A stretch of DNA of 64,000 nt, taken from the NCBI GenBank assembly GCA_037893225.1, contig JAZGUH010000117.1, forward strand, positions 2,728,001 through 2,792,000, read 5' to 3'. Every line of letters starts with the position of its first letter. Positions within the stretch are counted from its first letter, which is position 1. Origin of the DNA: Hippasteria phrygiana (lineage: Eukaryota > Echinodermata > Asteroidea > Valvatida > Goniasteridae). The notes beneath the pieces were generated by a model. It saw only the letters and a program-made list of their open reading frames with translations, ran no database searches and was not told the origin of the DNA. The translations under genes were made by a program, and so were the position numbers. Below are positions 12,385-57,880 of the stretch, piece after piece.

Positions 12385-12522
12385 ATTGCTAATAGTTTCT
12401 GGATTACAAAAGAAAAAAAGTATGCCAAGTCCATAATTTGCCTATTGTGGTTTGCGAGTTAACCACGCCCTTTACGAATTCAGTTTTGTTGCAGATTTTG
12501 CACGTTCTGTGGTGAATTATAA

Positions 12523-43664
<31,142 letters not shown>

Positions 43665-45440
43665 ACCTAGAGACGAGGATTGGTACGAAACCAGCCCTTG
43701 GGAAGGGTGCCCGGAAACGCTTAAATGTACAAATTGCTGCAAGGAGAGGGTCGGTGGACCGCCGAGTTTATTAGGGAATCCTGCACACCTTGCCAGTGTC
43801 GGATGTCCGTGGGAAGGACGATTGAACCCGGGATGGGTCTTCTTTTTGTACCCCTCGTGAATGCCTCGAGTTGTCAAGAAATGGTTGATGCTGTGCAGAG
43901 TGCTCTAAAGGAAGGACAGTGTTACAGGAATAATGGAATTTCTTTAGAACTCTGTTAAATGCTGCATGCTTACCCACTCATACTTCCTTCCGCACCCCAC
44001 CCCATGATTGATGAAAATGAAGAAACTTTGCAAGTCAGTTCATCAGTCGGAGAGGTCCCTTATCAGTTGTCCTCCTTTCTCCTGGTTCCTGAAGGAACAT
44101 GCCCCAGCTGTCCACCCTCTGTACCAACTATAGAGGGTGCCGTCTGGCCTAACAAGAGTCCAGTTTGAGCTCTTTCGGGGCGTGTGGACCAATTCACGGG
44201 CACCGAAGTTCGGCTTCAGATGCGAGCAACTCACAGTGTGATGTGACCGGTTTCCAACTACATGTGCACAACAGAATGGTACATTGTGTGCTAGTGAAGA
44301 ATCCTAGCATGTATGCACGGCTGAAAGCGACGCTGAGTGCCTGCACCATGCAGTCATTTTTGCATCTGTGCTGCAACATGACCATGACGTGCACAGAAAT
44401 CCCATACACATTGCGGAACTCCTGTTTTCCTGTTGTTTATGCGTAATTTGTTCTCCCATTTCTCCTGTGGGGTACTCTCAAACAATGGTGAGGTACCATT
44501 GTTGACTGTTCCCATTGTGTGAGTACCCCAAAAGGGCATCCGTATGAGAACAGTGGGGTATTAGCACAAGTGAAACCCGTGCTTTCTTGCCCATTTTGTA
44601 AGTGTTTGGCTTTGCTTTGAGAAAGTTGCGGTTCAAGCATTTTTTAAAATTTAGAATGTCTTCAACTTGATTGTAGTCTTACGCAATGCTTTAGAAGTCC
44701 TTGTGACATCATATATGAAAGCTATCCCACGGGACCTTAAATATCCTCACAGTAACACTTTAAAAAGTTGTACTGGTTTTATTGAGTTTACGTACAGACT
44801 GTCCTGTGTTAAGCCCAGTTCATACTTCATGCGAATGCGAAGCGAATTTATGACGTCAATGCCAAATATTCGCGCTGCGATTTTCGCAAAAGTTGAACAC
44901 ATTTCAACTTGTGCGAATCTTCGCTGCGAATGTTCCATGACGTCAAATTCGATTCGCATTCGCATGAAGTATGAACCGGGCTTTACAGAATGTGTAGAAC
45001 ATAGACTGGTTGAGGACGTGGGGAATTCTATAGTATAAAAATAGCACACATGCTTTTAACAATTAAACCTTGATGGGCCATCTCTGGTTTGGGGAGAAAA
45101 AAGGTGAGGTTTTCAGATTTTAATTTCTAAAAATCAGTTGAGTTTCCCTGCCATCCGGTGTACAGATTCAAGCATGTGCAGTTTATAAGGAGAGCAGAAG
45201 TGATGAAGATTGATTGTGAAGTTGCAAGACATAGAATTGATTATGAAGGACCAGGACTAGTTAAGCTTTTTCTTGAGAAGGATGCAAGTTGTTAATATTA
45301 TCTTTCCTGGTAAAGGAAGAAAATTTGGTGCAAAACCAGACCTGGACTAGTTTGGAAAATCTAAACATTTGTAGAGGATTGGGAACTGTGTAAAAATAAT
45401 AATAATAATAATAATAAAAAATAAAAAAAATAAAAATTAA
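43665..45440 (+). other. probable SMAD4 3' UTR
   Basis: This is non-coding DNA directly after the SMAD4 stop. Overlapping AATAAA hexamers lie at 45413-45418, 45420-45425 and 45429-45434, inside an A-rich simple repeat. They could serve as poly(A) signals, but an A-rich tract produces such hexamers by chance. A 171-base hairpin element sits at 44812-44982. The true 3' end may lie further downstream, because SMAD4 3' UTRs are long in other animals. Confidence 0.5.
44812..44982. mobile_element. 171-base hairpin MITE, Harbinger-like, in the probable SMAD4 3' UTR
   Basis: Ends agcccagttcatacttcatg and its partner pair over about 50 bases on each side. TTA flanks at 44809-44811 and 44983-44985 fit PIF/Harbinger. 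Internal tgacgtca and gcgaatgcgaag blocks are mirrored. If transcribed with SMAD4 it would make a long stem. Confidence 0.75.
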
Positions 45441-45819
45441 GGAACACTGTCTTGTATTTGTAACAAAGTTATTTTGTACTTCATGTAATATGTCTGCTCC
45501 TGTTCTTCCAAGACGAGATGGACTCAGTGCTGGAGACTTTTTTGTAAGAAACTGAAACGTTTAGCCGTGATTATTTTTTTTTATATTGTGTATAAAAGAA
45601 ATGTAGTTTTAATATGTTGGTTTATACTTGTACAATGTTTGATCGACAGCTACTTTCCAAAACCTTGTCAGTCCAGCAAAATAGAAATTGTTTCATATCA
45701 GAACCTTTTTGTGCCAAAGTAGACAACGGAGAGAGAAAACTTAAGGGCAAATGTTGATTGGCTTAACCCATTCTGTCCGGTTGTTTTTAATGGGGTGCTT
45801 GTATGCCATAGGCCATGTT

Positions 45820-46445
45820 TCCATTGGACTTTTTCTTCTGCGGCCTCGCGAAAACTTACCGTTACATGCCTTCGCGTAATTCTACCGTGCGTTCCCATTT
45901 GGACAGAACGTTTATTCGCCTTGCGAGGCTGGCATAATGTCACACGTTGTGGGCACTCTGCACAATCACCTCTGACCTAAACGGGATAGACAAGGTAACC
46001 TAGAGTAATTTTTCGCGTGCTAAATCACTCAAACCTGTCATGTTTCAAGCAGCAAACGGACGAAAAACGTAGTTGTACATGTATGCCCATCAGGATCGTC
46101 TGTCGGTTCGCTCCGCTGCATGCAAAGCGCTATCGCAACTGCATGTAATCACATGTGGGTGTACTATACACAAAGAGACAGGAAACCATACCACCAGCGA
46201 TAATCGCTGTTTAGTTGATATAATACAGGAAGTTGCATTGTTACACAAATAGTTCTACAGTGAGGGGCTGTTTCCATTGGACTTTTTATCGTCTCTGATG
46301 ACTTTCCGCGGCCGCCCCCGGATATCTTCAGCGACCACTTTCGGCCTGGTTGTTTTACATCAAGGTCGCGGTAAGTTGACAGGGACGTTAGTTTACCGCG
46401 CGCGCGTGTGTCCCCATTGGACTTTAATTTTTGTAATTCTACAGA
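45820..46445. repeat. region with three tttccattggactt motifs
   Basis: The motif tttccattggacttttt occurs at 45827 and 46270; ccccattggacttt at 46413; and a variant cccatttggac at 45894. The DNA between is GC-richer than its surroundings (cgcggccgcccccgg). It may be a decayed element; no ends were defined. Confidence 0.35.
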
Positions 46446-48484
46446 AAAGTAGCGGTAGATCGAAAAAAAAATGAAGTCCAAGAAACATGGCTATACTGGC
46501 TTGTGCATAACACACAGAATAGGCAAACAATGGATTGGATATGCACACGAATGCGCACATATACGCACAAACCGCAGCCATGGCGGTTGTCTGTATTCAA
46601 TGGGCTAAAACCATGAGATGGCATTTGGTAGAAACGACAAAACAATTGCAGGCAGTGTCCATACTTTGTGGGATTCAACATATTCATGATGTAAACCTGT
46701 GAAAGTTTGAGCTAAGTCAATCCGTCAACCGAATCACACAAGAAAATTTGTTCTGTTGTTGTGGTGGTTTGTGCATGCTCATTGTGTGTTTATTTTGATT
46801 GTTGAAATTGAGACAAGCCACTGTGTTTGTTCAGCTCCTCAAATGTAATTTTCTCAAAGATGAGAGCATTTCTGAGGGAAATATAGGATTGGTACAAGTA
46901 CCGTCTTTATAAACAGTAAAGCTTTCAGATTAAAACGAATGAATTTGGTTTTTGGTCATTACTAAAGTTATATCACACCTTTAAGAGATAAGATTTAGTG
47001 TCTACACAAAAGTGTTCTTGTCTTGTGAAACGTGTGTTTTGTAAGTTTACTGCCTGCTCTGTTTTGAGAGACTTAGTTTCGAAAGACTGTTTTGTGATTT
47101 CCCGAAGCTGACCTCTACCCACACTAACTCATATCAGGGCTCAGTTTCACAGCTGCTAAAGCGGAAATATAATGCTTAGTAAACTTGTGTGCTGAGCAAA
47201 CGTCATCGGAGAGCCAGTCACAAGCAATACACGTCACACAGCATTTGACTGCTTGCCTGTTCTTGTTAAGCAGGTCTTTCCTGCGCTTAGCAGAATTGAG
47301 CTCAGCAGCCTGTTGTCTGTAGTCTCACATAAGGAAAGATATCTTTGGTAATCAGGTGGTATTTTTAAGGATACTGCTCTTTTTTGGAAGTGTTGTATAC
47401 CCCACCAGCTGGCTATCATAATGATCTTAGTCATCACTTTTAACTACATGCAAGTGGTTTCGTCATAGGGTAATTAATTACCAACAAAGTGAATACATTT
47501 GCTGCTTAATTTTGACCTCATGTTTATGCTACCGTCCAGAAAGTTTGGAATTCTTCAAAAACCCGATGCAAAGCTCTTAATGCGGTACCTGTGCGAAATC
47601 TGTGGTACCGCTTACCATGCCGTCTGTTTAATTAAGATGTCCTTCCTAAATCAACCCTTGTAATATACCAAGACATATCCTATAGAAGTGCATGTCATGA
47701 CAGTTTACTTGCTGCATTCTTTCTCTGCATGTTGAATTTTTATTTTTATTTATATTTTTTTTTGGGGGGGATGGATATATCGGCATGCATATACAGCTGG
47801 TAACCTGAGCTGGCATTCTCCAGTGTAGATAAGGAGGTTTTCCTGGTACTATAGTATTTCAACCATATTATGGTTTGTGCAACTTTCGTCACTCGAAAGA
47901 CGCCCTATCCAGAATTGTTATTTGTTTGTTGAGAGTTCTCTAATTGATTGAATTATTTTGCATATCATGAGTAATAGCAGTGGCTTTACAATGTAAAATC
48001 TAACTTTTTAAAGACATGCAGACTGAAGGGACTTTTTTTTTTTCTTCAGTGGTTAACGTTTGTAATGTTATTGTTTTAAACGTTTTCATTTCAGCCCAAT
48101 AACTTGGCATTTTTGAGTAGTTATAAACTTAATGCATGGATTGAAGAAGAGAAAAAAAAATGCTCCTTATACTCATTTTGCTCAGTTGGTTGCACATGCA
48201 GTTTTATTCTCGGAAGCACAAAGAGGATTCTGGGATTTCTCAGTTGATGATGTTTGTTTTCCGTTTGGTAGTATTGTACAAATTTTGCTCTCAGACTGGT
48301 GGTTGATTTAGATGTTTAAGGTATTGAAAGTGGATCAGACTTTGCAAAGCAAAATTAGAGGAATTAGAGGTCAGTCTCCAGTGCCAATAGACTTTGTGCC
48401 CTGTGACGTCATGTGTCTGCATATCTATATTGAAATGCGCAAGAGTCAAGTTTTGCATAAATATGGTTTAGGAGTGATGTCACA

Positions 48485-48931
48485 GGTCACGGCAGACCTT
48501 TGAGGTATATTATGTCGCAAAATATGAAAAATGAGTTTTATGTATGTTTGGAAAGCCCGCAATGTCAGCTTTGTTTTGGTACATGATAGAGCTCCAAAGC
48601 TCTTTCCGTTCTGGAGATATCGCGTTTTTGCATATTAATTAGGTCTATGGAGTTCAAATTGCACAACAGAGGAAACAGGCTTTGAAATAGCTAGTTCTAA
48701 TACAATGCAATGGAACAATTCACTCTAAAAAGGTTATATTTTCACTTTATTCACTGAAATCAACATTGTTGTGCACCAAACCTGAAACTTTAGATATTTA
48801 ATATGTCATTAAAGACAAAACAAAAAATGAATTTTGAAAAAAAATTCACCCTCTCAACGTTGAAAGGGCCATTATAATTACACGTAAATGCATAGCGCGA
48901 GTTATATCACCTTTTTCTGGAGCGGGTCACA
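48485..48931. mobile_element. MITE with GAGCGGGTCACA end, copy 2 (inverted sister of 11957-12384)
   Basis: Right end ctttttctggagcgggtcac intact; left end decayed (gacctttgaggtatatta). Interior tctggagatatcgcgttttt and caacattgttgtgcaccaaa match copy 1 in reverse. Confidence 0.75.
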
Positions 48932-51900
48932 TTTATGCAAAACACGATGCATGCGCATACCGCCAGGCACATTTGAATACATTTAGATGTAACAAAGGAC
49001 CCATGGTCTATAGACCTTATCTGCAGCAGCCATCATCAAGGTTTCTTTGTCATTCAAATTCTTTAACAATGTAAGCACAAAAGGTCCAAGTATAACAATG
49101 ACATTACCCTCTAAGATGGCTGCTGTGCTGTGCAGAAGGTCGGTGAGAACTAGTAATATTGAAGATAAAACATCATGTATTCGTTTCCTTCTAATGCATG
49201 CATATTCAGCACTTTGTTTACAAATTGTAATCAATAAATGAAATGAAAGTGGTGGAAGAAATTTCACTTATCGGTACCATTTTGTTGGGAAAATTCTAGT
49301 TGCCATTTTTGAATAGTTCAACATCCCTAGATTATGTTTTGATGTGATAAATCCCTTCCAGAGTAGCAGCTTATTGGTTATCATGCGTTGAATGGACAGA
49401 CCCTCTGGGCAAACCCTAAAAAGGCACTTTGTCCAGGCATCATCTATTACAGCATTACTACCTTCCCAGGGAGTCTGATTTTCCACCTGATGAACATGTG
49501 CCCTGCATGTAGAATAAACCTAGATTGAATGAAAAAAATGCATCCCAACATGTTTATTTGCTGGCCTTCAAACTCATACAACATATACTGATAATGTGTA
49601 TTATGGAAACAAATTATACAATTTCAGTCAATTGTGCATAGGTGCCTATGGGCGAAAACACTAACATTCAAAATAAATGGCTTAAGCTGCCGTGTGGCAA
49701 GGTTATCACATATTAATTTTACTTGTACTGACCCTAAAAATATTTTAGTACCACTAAAGTTTTGCACCTAAGATGGTACAAATTGTTTGTCTGGCCCATG
49801 GACTATTAGGGAAAATCTATTTCCTGTTTATGACAATGATTTGGCCAAGTACAATGCTATCTAGATCATGAATATGTAAGATTTAAAGATATAATGTACT
49901 TTTTTTTCAAAAACAATAATTTTGTTGGATAAATTGCTATTTTTTTTAGCAATACAAAAGTTTTGAATGAGACGGCAAACAACAAAAATCAACCGATGTT
50001 TAAATACTGAATAATTACTGTAAAACGATCGAATTATTTGTGGCCCGACAATAATTCAGTTCCCAGGGATCTTTTGTGCAACAGAGGAATGAAAGTAACC
50101 AAGAATAAAAGCCTTTTTTTAGGAGAGTTACAAATTCCCAAAATAGAAAAAAATACTTTTTTTTGGTACAAAAAACAACATAATTTGAAAAGTCATTAGT
50201 AGAAAACAATCCAATTTTTTTAAGAGCACGGAGGGTATATCATTAGGTCAAGATTGACAACTTTCCATTTTTGAAAGTTAAATGTGGCCTGCAGTTTTAC
50301 TCAATGCAATATCTGAACTGTTTTTGTGTGTTTTTTTGGGTACTTTTCAAGGAACTACCATTTGCCATTGTAATCTCTGTGATCACAAACAAACCATTTT
50401 GAAATGGGGGACATCTTTGTTATATAACTTGTAGATGTTGTAATGGGAGTTTCAATCTATTTGTGGTTTCTGAAGTGTGTCAGTGTGTTTTGGTAGCACA
50501 TATAGGTGTACATACAGAAACCCTTCATAAGGTACAAATATAATACTCTTATTTCATGCCTCAGTAATGTTGAAAAACATTATTTAAACTACATGTTCTA
50601 TACATTTTATCAGCTTCAGGTCATAAGGAAAAGAGAATGTCTGTGTACTTATTTGTGACCGGATCCTACGAAATGAGTCTAAAGGTAATTTTTTGACTTG
50701 TTGGTTTTTGCTTGCATTGGATAGAGCATACTTGGCTCTTCATTCTGATATATCACTCGGTTTGACATCCTGATGAATATGGACACTATTGACAGTTCCT
50801 ATTGATTACCACTATGTAAGTCATGTTTAAGGGCCTGTAACAATTCAAAAGACTGAACTTGTGACAATTTTTTTTGGGTTTGGTCACATTTGGCCACAGT
50901 TCTCAATTGGGTTCAGAATTTACTATTAATGAAGACAGCTTTGAGTATGGTGAATATCCATTTTGACTCTGAAACATTGTGTCAGTGTGTGTATTATGCA
51001 CTCTAGCTAATGACCACAATACTGACCACAATACTATATTTTTGTAGGTCGTGTCATTCTACTGTGCATGTAAACCTGGTCTGTGTTTGTCCCAAATAAG
51101 ATCTCTTATATTTCCCAAAAAAATATGCCAATTGTGTTCACTAAAATCAACTCAGAGCCCTCCTGAATAGATTAAGAAATATTGTTTAATCATGCTACAG
51201 ATTTGAACTTAAGCTAACAAGTGCTTAATAGAAATAGGTCTATTTATGGGAATACAGTCAACTCTTGTTAGGACAAAGTTGCTGGGATAAGTAAAAATTA
51301 CCTTAACGGAACCTTCTAATAAGTGAGATCAGAATTACAGTGCACCTATGCAAAAAGGGGGAAAATTGATAAGCAATTTTCGCAGTGTAAAAAGTGATAT
51401 GAGTTAACAATAAAATGTATTGAACAACCTGTCACAATCTCGGGGGGGGGGGGGGGGGGGGGATTGTTTCTTTTTAAGATCAAACTCTGGGGAAAAACAT
51501 CTTGGTTTAGTAGGTCTAGCTCCAAATTTACTGATCTGTAAAGTTTTGTTTTTATTTTGGGAACAATTGTGTACAAAACCCCTGAAAATACCTAGTTTGG
51601 TTATAAATTTGTCCATTGATTTGTGCACAAAATCAAGCCATGCGTATACATCGGGCCTACTGCACACGCACGCTGTGCAGTTTATAATTAATTCTGATTT
51701 GGCTTAATACAGGACCGCACAGTAAAGAAAGAAAAAAAACACCAAAAACTGAAGAACGAAAGAGACTTGGAACTTTCTCTTTGTAACAGTGTTTTTTATT
51801 AGAGTGCTTCTTATATCGCGAGTCTGCTGTATAATCATGGATTTGAATTCAAAGCAGTGTCCTTTAATTGAATACTTTATGTTACCGGAAAAATAAATTG

Positions 51901-52592
51901 TAAAAAAAAAGGAGTATCTGTTAAATTTAAAATAAATTTTCTGCAGCAGTGCATCCCTATCATATCGCAGTGTCTAGGGCACTTTTCTAAATGAAATTCA
52001 ATTTCTTTTTTCTAAATGAAATGAAATTTTTGTACAAATGCGACAAACATGTTTCTCTTCCAATATTATGTTCTTTATATTTATTGTCTGATTTAACCTT
52101 TGGGTTTCAAATAAGGTGGTTAAGATGGTGAATAGACTGTGGTAGAGTTGCCTGAACACAGTTTGTGAAATATTGTGCCGTCACATGTTATAATTTGACA
52201 CAATGTGAACAATCTGAGACACCGATATAGGGTTGTGGAAGGGGCATGGTTATTACTCACAAACAGCAAATAGGTGAATTCATTGATGACCATAATTACT
52301 GGAACTAAGCCCATTCAGCTGGCTGTTTTATGTTTCCTTTGATTAAAACAAATAACCCAGACCTCTGCTCCAATCATAGCTTTCACCCTTTGTTCATGAT
52401 TTCCTATAATAGTGGAAGTATCATGCATATTCATGAATTGATATGAGCTCACAAAACCAGGTGTTTCCCTGACTGTTTGCGCAAAACATTATGTTCGAGG
52501 AAGAATATATAGACTGATGGTTAAGCCCATTGGGAAATTGTTTTTACTTTGTGATATTTAGTAACAACATTTGTATGATTATAGTTATTGTC

Positions 52593-52705
52593 TTAACCAG
52601 TTCACGCCGGGTTCATACCTTTATCTGCGGGTAGCTGACATATTTCCGCTGGATCCTTGCCTCGCTGAGTGCATGTATACACGTCATCCGACGCGAACTG
52701 GTTAA
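52593..52705. mobile_element. 113-base TTAA-flanked MITE
   Basis: ttaaccagttcacgccg at the left and cgacgcgaactggttaa at the right. Both TTAA sites are intact. Non-coding. Confidence 0.7.
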
Positions 52706-52962
52706 CAAAAATTGGTTTTTAATAATAATAAATGTTAGTCTGTACAATTGAATCCACATTGTACCGGTATGTGTATTAGTTCATTGTTTTTAAGAAGTGT
52801 GTATTCAGTTGAAATGGGGTGGGTGTCATCAAAATGTTAACCTTTTTCAAAGAATGTTTGATTTCCTTTCCCTTTCCCTTATATGCTACCTCTACTTGGA
52901 TGTTTACTAAACGGACAAAAAACGTAAGCTATGTTTAAGTTAAGGAGAAACGATGATAAAGT

Positions 52963-53029
52963 GGACGTTCTTTGATTGGAATGGGCGAGGACGCGAAGCG
53001 TCCTCGCTTATTTCAATCAAAGAATGTCC
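52963..53029. repeat. 67-base hairpin
   Basis: ggacgttctttgattgg at 52963 pairs with caatcaaagaatgtcc at 53029, with cgaggacgcgaagcgtcctcg at the centre. About 30 base pairs. Probably a tiny MITE; a function as RNA cannot be excluded. Confidence 0.6.
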
Positions 53030-53740
53030 CTTTCACCCATTGTCAAGATTTCAAGGGAACAAAACGCGTCCATTGTTACTAATGCTTTGAGGTATGAGAT
53101 GAATTAAGTCAATTAACTTAACTGTACATTCTTGAAAAAGAATCGACACTTTTCTGAATAGAGTGACGTCACAAGAGTAGTTTAACATGAGGAGAAATCA
53201 ACACGCCATACAAATGGTTAATGAAACATAGATTTCACATTTTAATCCTTTCTTGCTCAAAATACATGGAAGGTTCCCCCGACATTTAAACACATACGCC
53301 ATAAAGTTACTGTTACATGTACATATAAACTGTTTTAAAAATTTGATAATACATTTATATGCAGGAAGTTGACAAATCTAAGACAAAAACCGAAGACAAT
53401 GTGTTGCAAATTAACTTCAAATTTTTTGTTCCACAGACATATGCTACTGTAAGGCATCATTTTACAATTGACTACACCACAAAAATAACGACATTTCACA
53501 AAACCATTTTAACAGTTAAAGCCTGGAATGTTTCATAAACAACAACAACAAATAAGCAAAATTTATGTGACCATTTTACTCAAGTAGGAGTCCATGAACA
53601 TCGCCTTGGAAAACAGGTCAATATAGAGTACCAAAGTGATACTATGTGAACCAGCTTTGATCTTCATACCAGTACGTTGGCATAATTGGTTATTAAAAAT
53701 AACACTTTTGAAATAGATTTTTAAAGTGAACGAAGAAAAC

Positions 53741-54030
53741 TGGCAGGAGTGGGATTCAAACCTGCGACCTCCGGAACACCGCACCAGCGTCTACCAACTG
53801 AGCAATCTTGCCCTGTGTTGGTAAGTCTCCCAAATTGTCAGTATCTTTGTTCATTGGGCGCTAGTCAGAAGTCATAAACCCAGAATGCCGTATAGCCAGG
53901 GATCACACCCAATTTCACGATACAACCTGGGAAGCGACATTGTGGGATCACTCAATGAGGATACGACTTTTTAATTTATAATTGGTCAAACAAACTACAA
54001 GGGAAACTGACTAGGTAAATTTACTTTTGA
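53741..54030 (-). mobile_element. tRNA-derived SINE with body
   Basis: - strand head 53813-53741 (gctcagttggtagac, ggtttgaatcc). On the + strand the region 53820-54030 carries the body: gtcataaaccca, cacgatacaacctggga, ggatacgactttttaa, and caagggaaactgactagg. The order (body before head on the - strand) suggests a dimeric or permuted unit. Confidence 0.7.
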
Positions 54031-55177
54031 AATATGACAAGTTAACAAAAGACAACCATTTTTTACAATGCTTGGCACTTTCATAGAAGTCTGTAGAATT
54101 AGCTGCCAACTGATAGCACACTTCAGTACTCTAAAAAAGTTATTCCCATCTTCTATTTTGTCACGAAGACGGCAACCTTCTTTCTACCAGTAACCATGGC
54201 AGATTTTGAAAGAAAGGGAAAACGATTGGCAAGAATCAATATTGGTGGGAATTTTGTTGACATGAAAGATGAGATACAAATAAATTAAAACGGGCCCTTA
54301 ATGAGTTAAAATTGAATAGTGTCTGGTCATCTGACTTGTTCAAATCTTACAAATTCAAACATTGAAATTCCCCATACTGTTGTGATCATATAACATGACT
54401 TAGGGTAAGCTATTTTCTAGTACCTTATATGAGATGCCCAGCACGTGAGAATGTCACAAAGACTCCAGAACCCATGGGGGTTGCAATACCCAGCACGATA
54501 TGGGACAGAGGGTACCCCTTTTGTCCCTATACACTCTCCAGACTATTGTTACCTAACATATCCCCCCCAGAGATCTGAAAAGAATTCTTGAGATTCCGGG
54601 AACACAATGACCAACACAAAAGGGGGGGGGGGGGGTTCCCTATATTGTGCATCACATGATATAGCAACAGTGTTTTAGTCTGGGGATTTCAAATTTGAAC
54701 GGTACAAGTGTGATAAAAGAAACAGGCATACCAGATATTCAAACTGAACACTCGAAAGGCTTGAACAGTGGGCAAAACAATGTCATATGTTGAAAAACAC
54801 AATGTTCAGCAAAATGAATAATTAGTTTAAAATGCTTTTCAGGACCATACTACACATACATTTGTACCCTGCCCATATTTGTGTGTATCAAAGCATAGAT
54901 AAAAACAACCAAGTGCAGCTCTACATGAATAGTTATGTTTCATGAGAGAGCTATATTCTAATTGGTCAATTCACTATCATGTCCCTGTACCAGTGTTTAT
55001 AGTCATGGTACTATTGCATGAGGTCACACCTAGAGCTTTTCAGTGCATATTTCATTTTACAGTTGTTACATATATAGCACTTTGTTTTTACCAGGCTCCA
55101 GAAACTACAAATATGTACGAGGTAGAGTAAAAAAAATAAAACGTGAGAAGATGGAATTTGTATCGGGGATGAGGTAA

Positions 55178-55326
55178 ATTAGAAGACGGCTTTTTGCCCT
55201 TTTCCGACAATGTATGAAGCACTGTATGCTCAGTGCTTTCCGAGAGACTATTAAAACAATCACTGGCTTTTTTTTTAGCCCTTCATACACTACGTCAATA
55301 AAGGACAAAAAGCCATCTTCTAAATA
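55178..55326. repeat. 149-base imperfect hairpin
   Basis: ttagaagacggctttttgcc and ggacaaaaagccatcttcta are inverted, with atgtatgaag and cttcatacac further in. Confidence 0.6.
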
Positions 55327-55353
55327 AAACATGGTTCACTTTGGGTAGGCAGT

Positions 55354-55500
55354 CGATATTAGCTCCCCTTGGTATTGGAAGTTGACAAACTAGTTCCCTC
55401 GGCTTTGCCTTGGGAACTCGTCTGTCAACTTCTAACACCTTGGGAGCTGGTATCAACTATCTACCCTCAAACCGCAGTGTATTTGTACAAATAGGACCTA
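55354..55500. repeat. hairpin repeat J, copy 2
   Basis: attagctccccttggtattgg (21 positions from 55357) pairs with acaccttgggagctggtat, then ctaccctcaaacc. Sister of 40722-40925. Confidence 0.6.
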
Positions 55501-56814
55501 CATATACCATGGTTATTGATATAATAGAACCTCTATGAAGGCCCTTTTACTAGTCAATACGTGGCACATATTATATGACAGCACGTTTCAATTTTGTTAA
55601 ATCGTAATAACAAAAATAAATCTTAAAAGGTGATCCTGTGCAAAATCTGCATGAATTTTTAACAATTTCGTTTCATTTTGAAATGTGGTTTTACTACTTC
55701 TTTTGTTAGGATGAGCAGCATAATTCTGTTGAGAATATTGGATGATTCTGTTAAAGGTACGATTCAGCTTTGGCCGCGATCAAAAACAATGTTTTTAAAG
55801 ACGACACCAGTACCAATCATCCCGTCGGAATAGAGTACCGAAGTGATGACGTCAATGCAATGTTTGAAACCAGAATACTTTTGTTATTTTGTGTTTGCAT
55901 GACTGGCTGTTAACAAAGGAACAGTCGAAATCTCCATTTGTCGTTAGACTTCGGTACTCTATTGCTGTCATCTTTAAGAAAACTGTATCCGAAGACCTCC
56001 TAAAATGCTGTTACTTTTTTCAATTTCAACAATTGAAAGTGTACAAAATCAGGGTTAAAACAGAATAGTTTTTTTTTACTATTTTCTCTTGACTTTTATG
56101 ACGGATTGAGCTCAATTTTTCACAGGTTTGTTATTACATGTATATGGAGGAACAATGCCTGCTACTGTTTCGTCAACTCTACCATGCCTGTCAATTTTCT
56201 GGACATTCATTCTCCGATGACAAGGTTGCAACTTGTCTTAGGGTGACAATCAGATTAGAATCTGGCCATAATACCTATTCACTTGGCACACATGCTTTGC
56301 ATTTTTTTTTTTAACTGGACTTTCAACGTTATTTCCAACTTATCGACAATTAGTAAACAATACTAAGTAATGCACTATAAACTCATTACAACTTAATAAC
56401 ATCACTTCGCGTTCATCATTTATCAAACATTCATACACCAATAAATAAAACAGTCACCATTGTATCTAGATTTCTAAAAATGGAAAGTGATGAAAGAGTT
56501 TGAAAAGTAAGAATTGGAAGGAAAAACTAACAACTGAACAGAAAACAACACAAATTCAAATGGGTAAAAAGACGCTCCTTTGAAATGAACTTGCTTAAAT
56601 AACAGTTAAATTCAGAGAAAAACTTCCTTTTAAAAAATATTTTTCTAAGCCCAAAGCTTGATTACAATATGCTCATGTAGCCTTTTCTGATAATGCCTTT
56701 TTAATATCTTGGAGTAGAAATAAAAAATTGTCTGATTTATAGTCCGATATGCTGCTGTTGCTAAAGGAATCTGGCTACCAGTTTTGACCAAAAATTTGAT
56801 TGTAACATATATTC

Positions 56815-56940
56815 CCCCCACCACTGATCATGCCCCATGATTATGATACAACCTGGAAAGTGGCAGTGTAGGAATCACTAAATGAGGATACAACTTCTTA
56901 TCATATATCGTAAAATACATCTGAAGGGAAACTGAAACTT
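56815..56940 (-). mobile_element. SINE body fragment
   Basis: atgatacaacctggaaagtg, aaatgaggatacaactt and aagggaaactgaaactt match the SINE body at 53880-54020. No head. Confidence 0.55.
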
Positions 56941-57454
56941 GTTAAAACTACTTGTTTTTCTGTTTGTAAGGTTAGTGTTGAGTAACATGTCAAAAACACT
57001 CCCTGTTTTTACTTAGTTACTAACTAAATTATGTATACATAAATACTGAATATGCTACTGCCTCATGATATGACAGAGGTTGGGTTTATACTGTATACAG
57101 GTTGTATGCATTCGTAAAGTAGGATTTGTGGTGCCTGAGGAAAGAAAACCTAGATTTGCAGGTGATCTATCTGTTTAACTTTGCAATAAGCAAACATCCC
57201 TTTGGGGAAATTGTTGTTTATGACATTTTGCACATATGGAAATCAGGAATATCGGTATATCCTAAGTCGCCAACCTTTTATTCAGGAATTTTCCGACTGC
57301 ATACCATCAATAGCCCTGAGACATTATGACGTCAAACTGTGTTTACCATACTTTTCTTGTGGGGACATGCAGAATGACTGCTTGCTCTTCCATGCATTGG
57401 CCCCACTGACAACATGTGGACTGTACATAGATTATTAATGCTTCGTATAAGGGT

Positions 57455-57880
57455 CTTGAAGGTAGTATACATCATTTGCTGTAATTTTCGGAAATAAATG
57501 GATTTGGGGGTTAGTGTTTTGGTGCTAGCAAATACTGCAACACTGACCTGTTTAAAGTTTTGTGTGCATAGATGCTGGGAAAACCGTAGTCTGCGTAGAG
57601 AGAAAAAAAATCTGTTCTAGTAGTCTGGTTCCCTGACCATACTTTAGACAAAACGGATCAATTTATAGACGTCGGGGAACTAGACTATTTCCAACGATTG
57701 TCGGCCGACAATCTTTGAAAACGATATAAATTTCCACTTTTCTTGAAAATGACAGCACACCAGGTGCCATGATTTCACAGGATGCTTGAGACTGCTATTT
57801 ACTTTGTCTAGTACAGTATTTCATAATAATTCAGTGGTTTTGTTTTTTGATGTTTACAAATGATGTATACTACCTTTAAG
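57455..57880. mobile_element. family G element, copy 3
   Basis: Inverted ends cttgaaggtagtatacatca and tgatgtatactacctttaag. The interior shares gatttgggggttagt and aacgatataaatttccactt with copies 1 and 2. The right TTAA is intact; the left has changed to TTGA. Confidence 0.7.

Noticed and set aside
44747..45049. 100-residue - frame over the hairpin
   Set aside because: It reads through the palindromic MITE 44812-44982, and a near mirror frame exists on the + strand.
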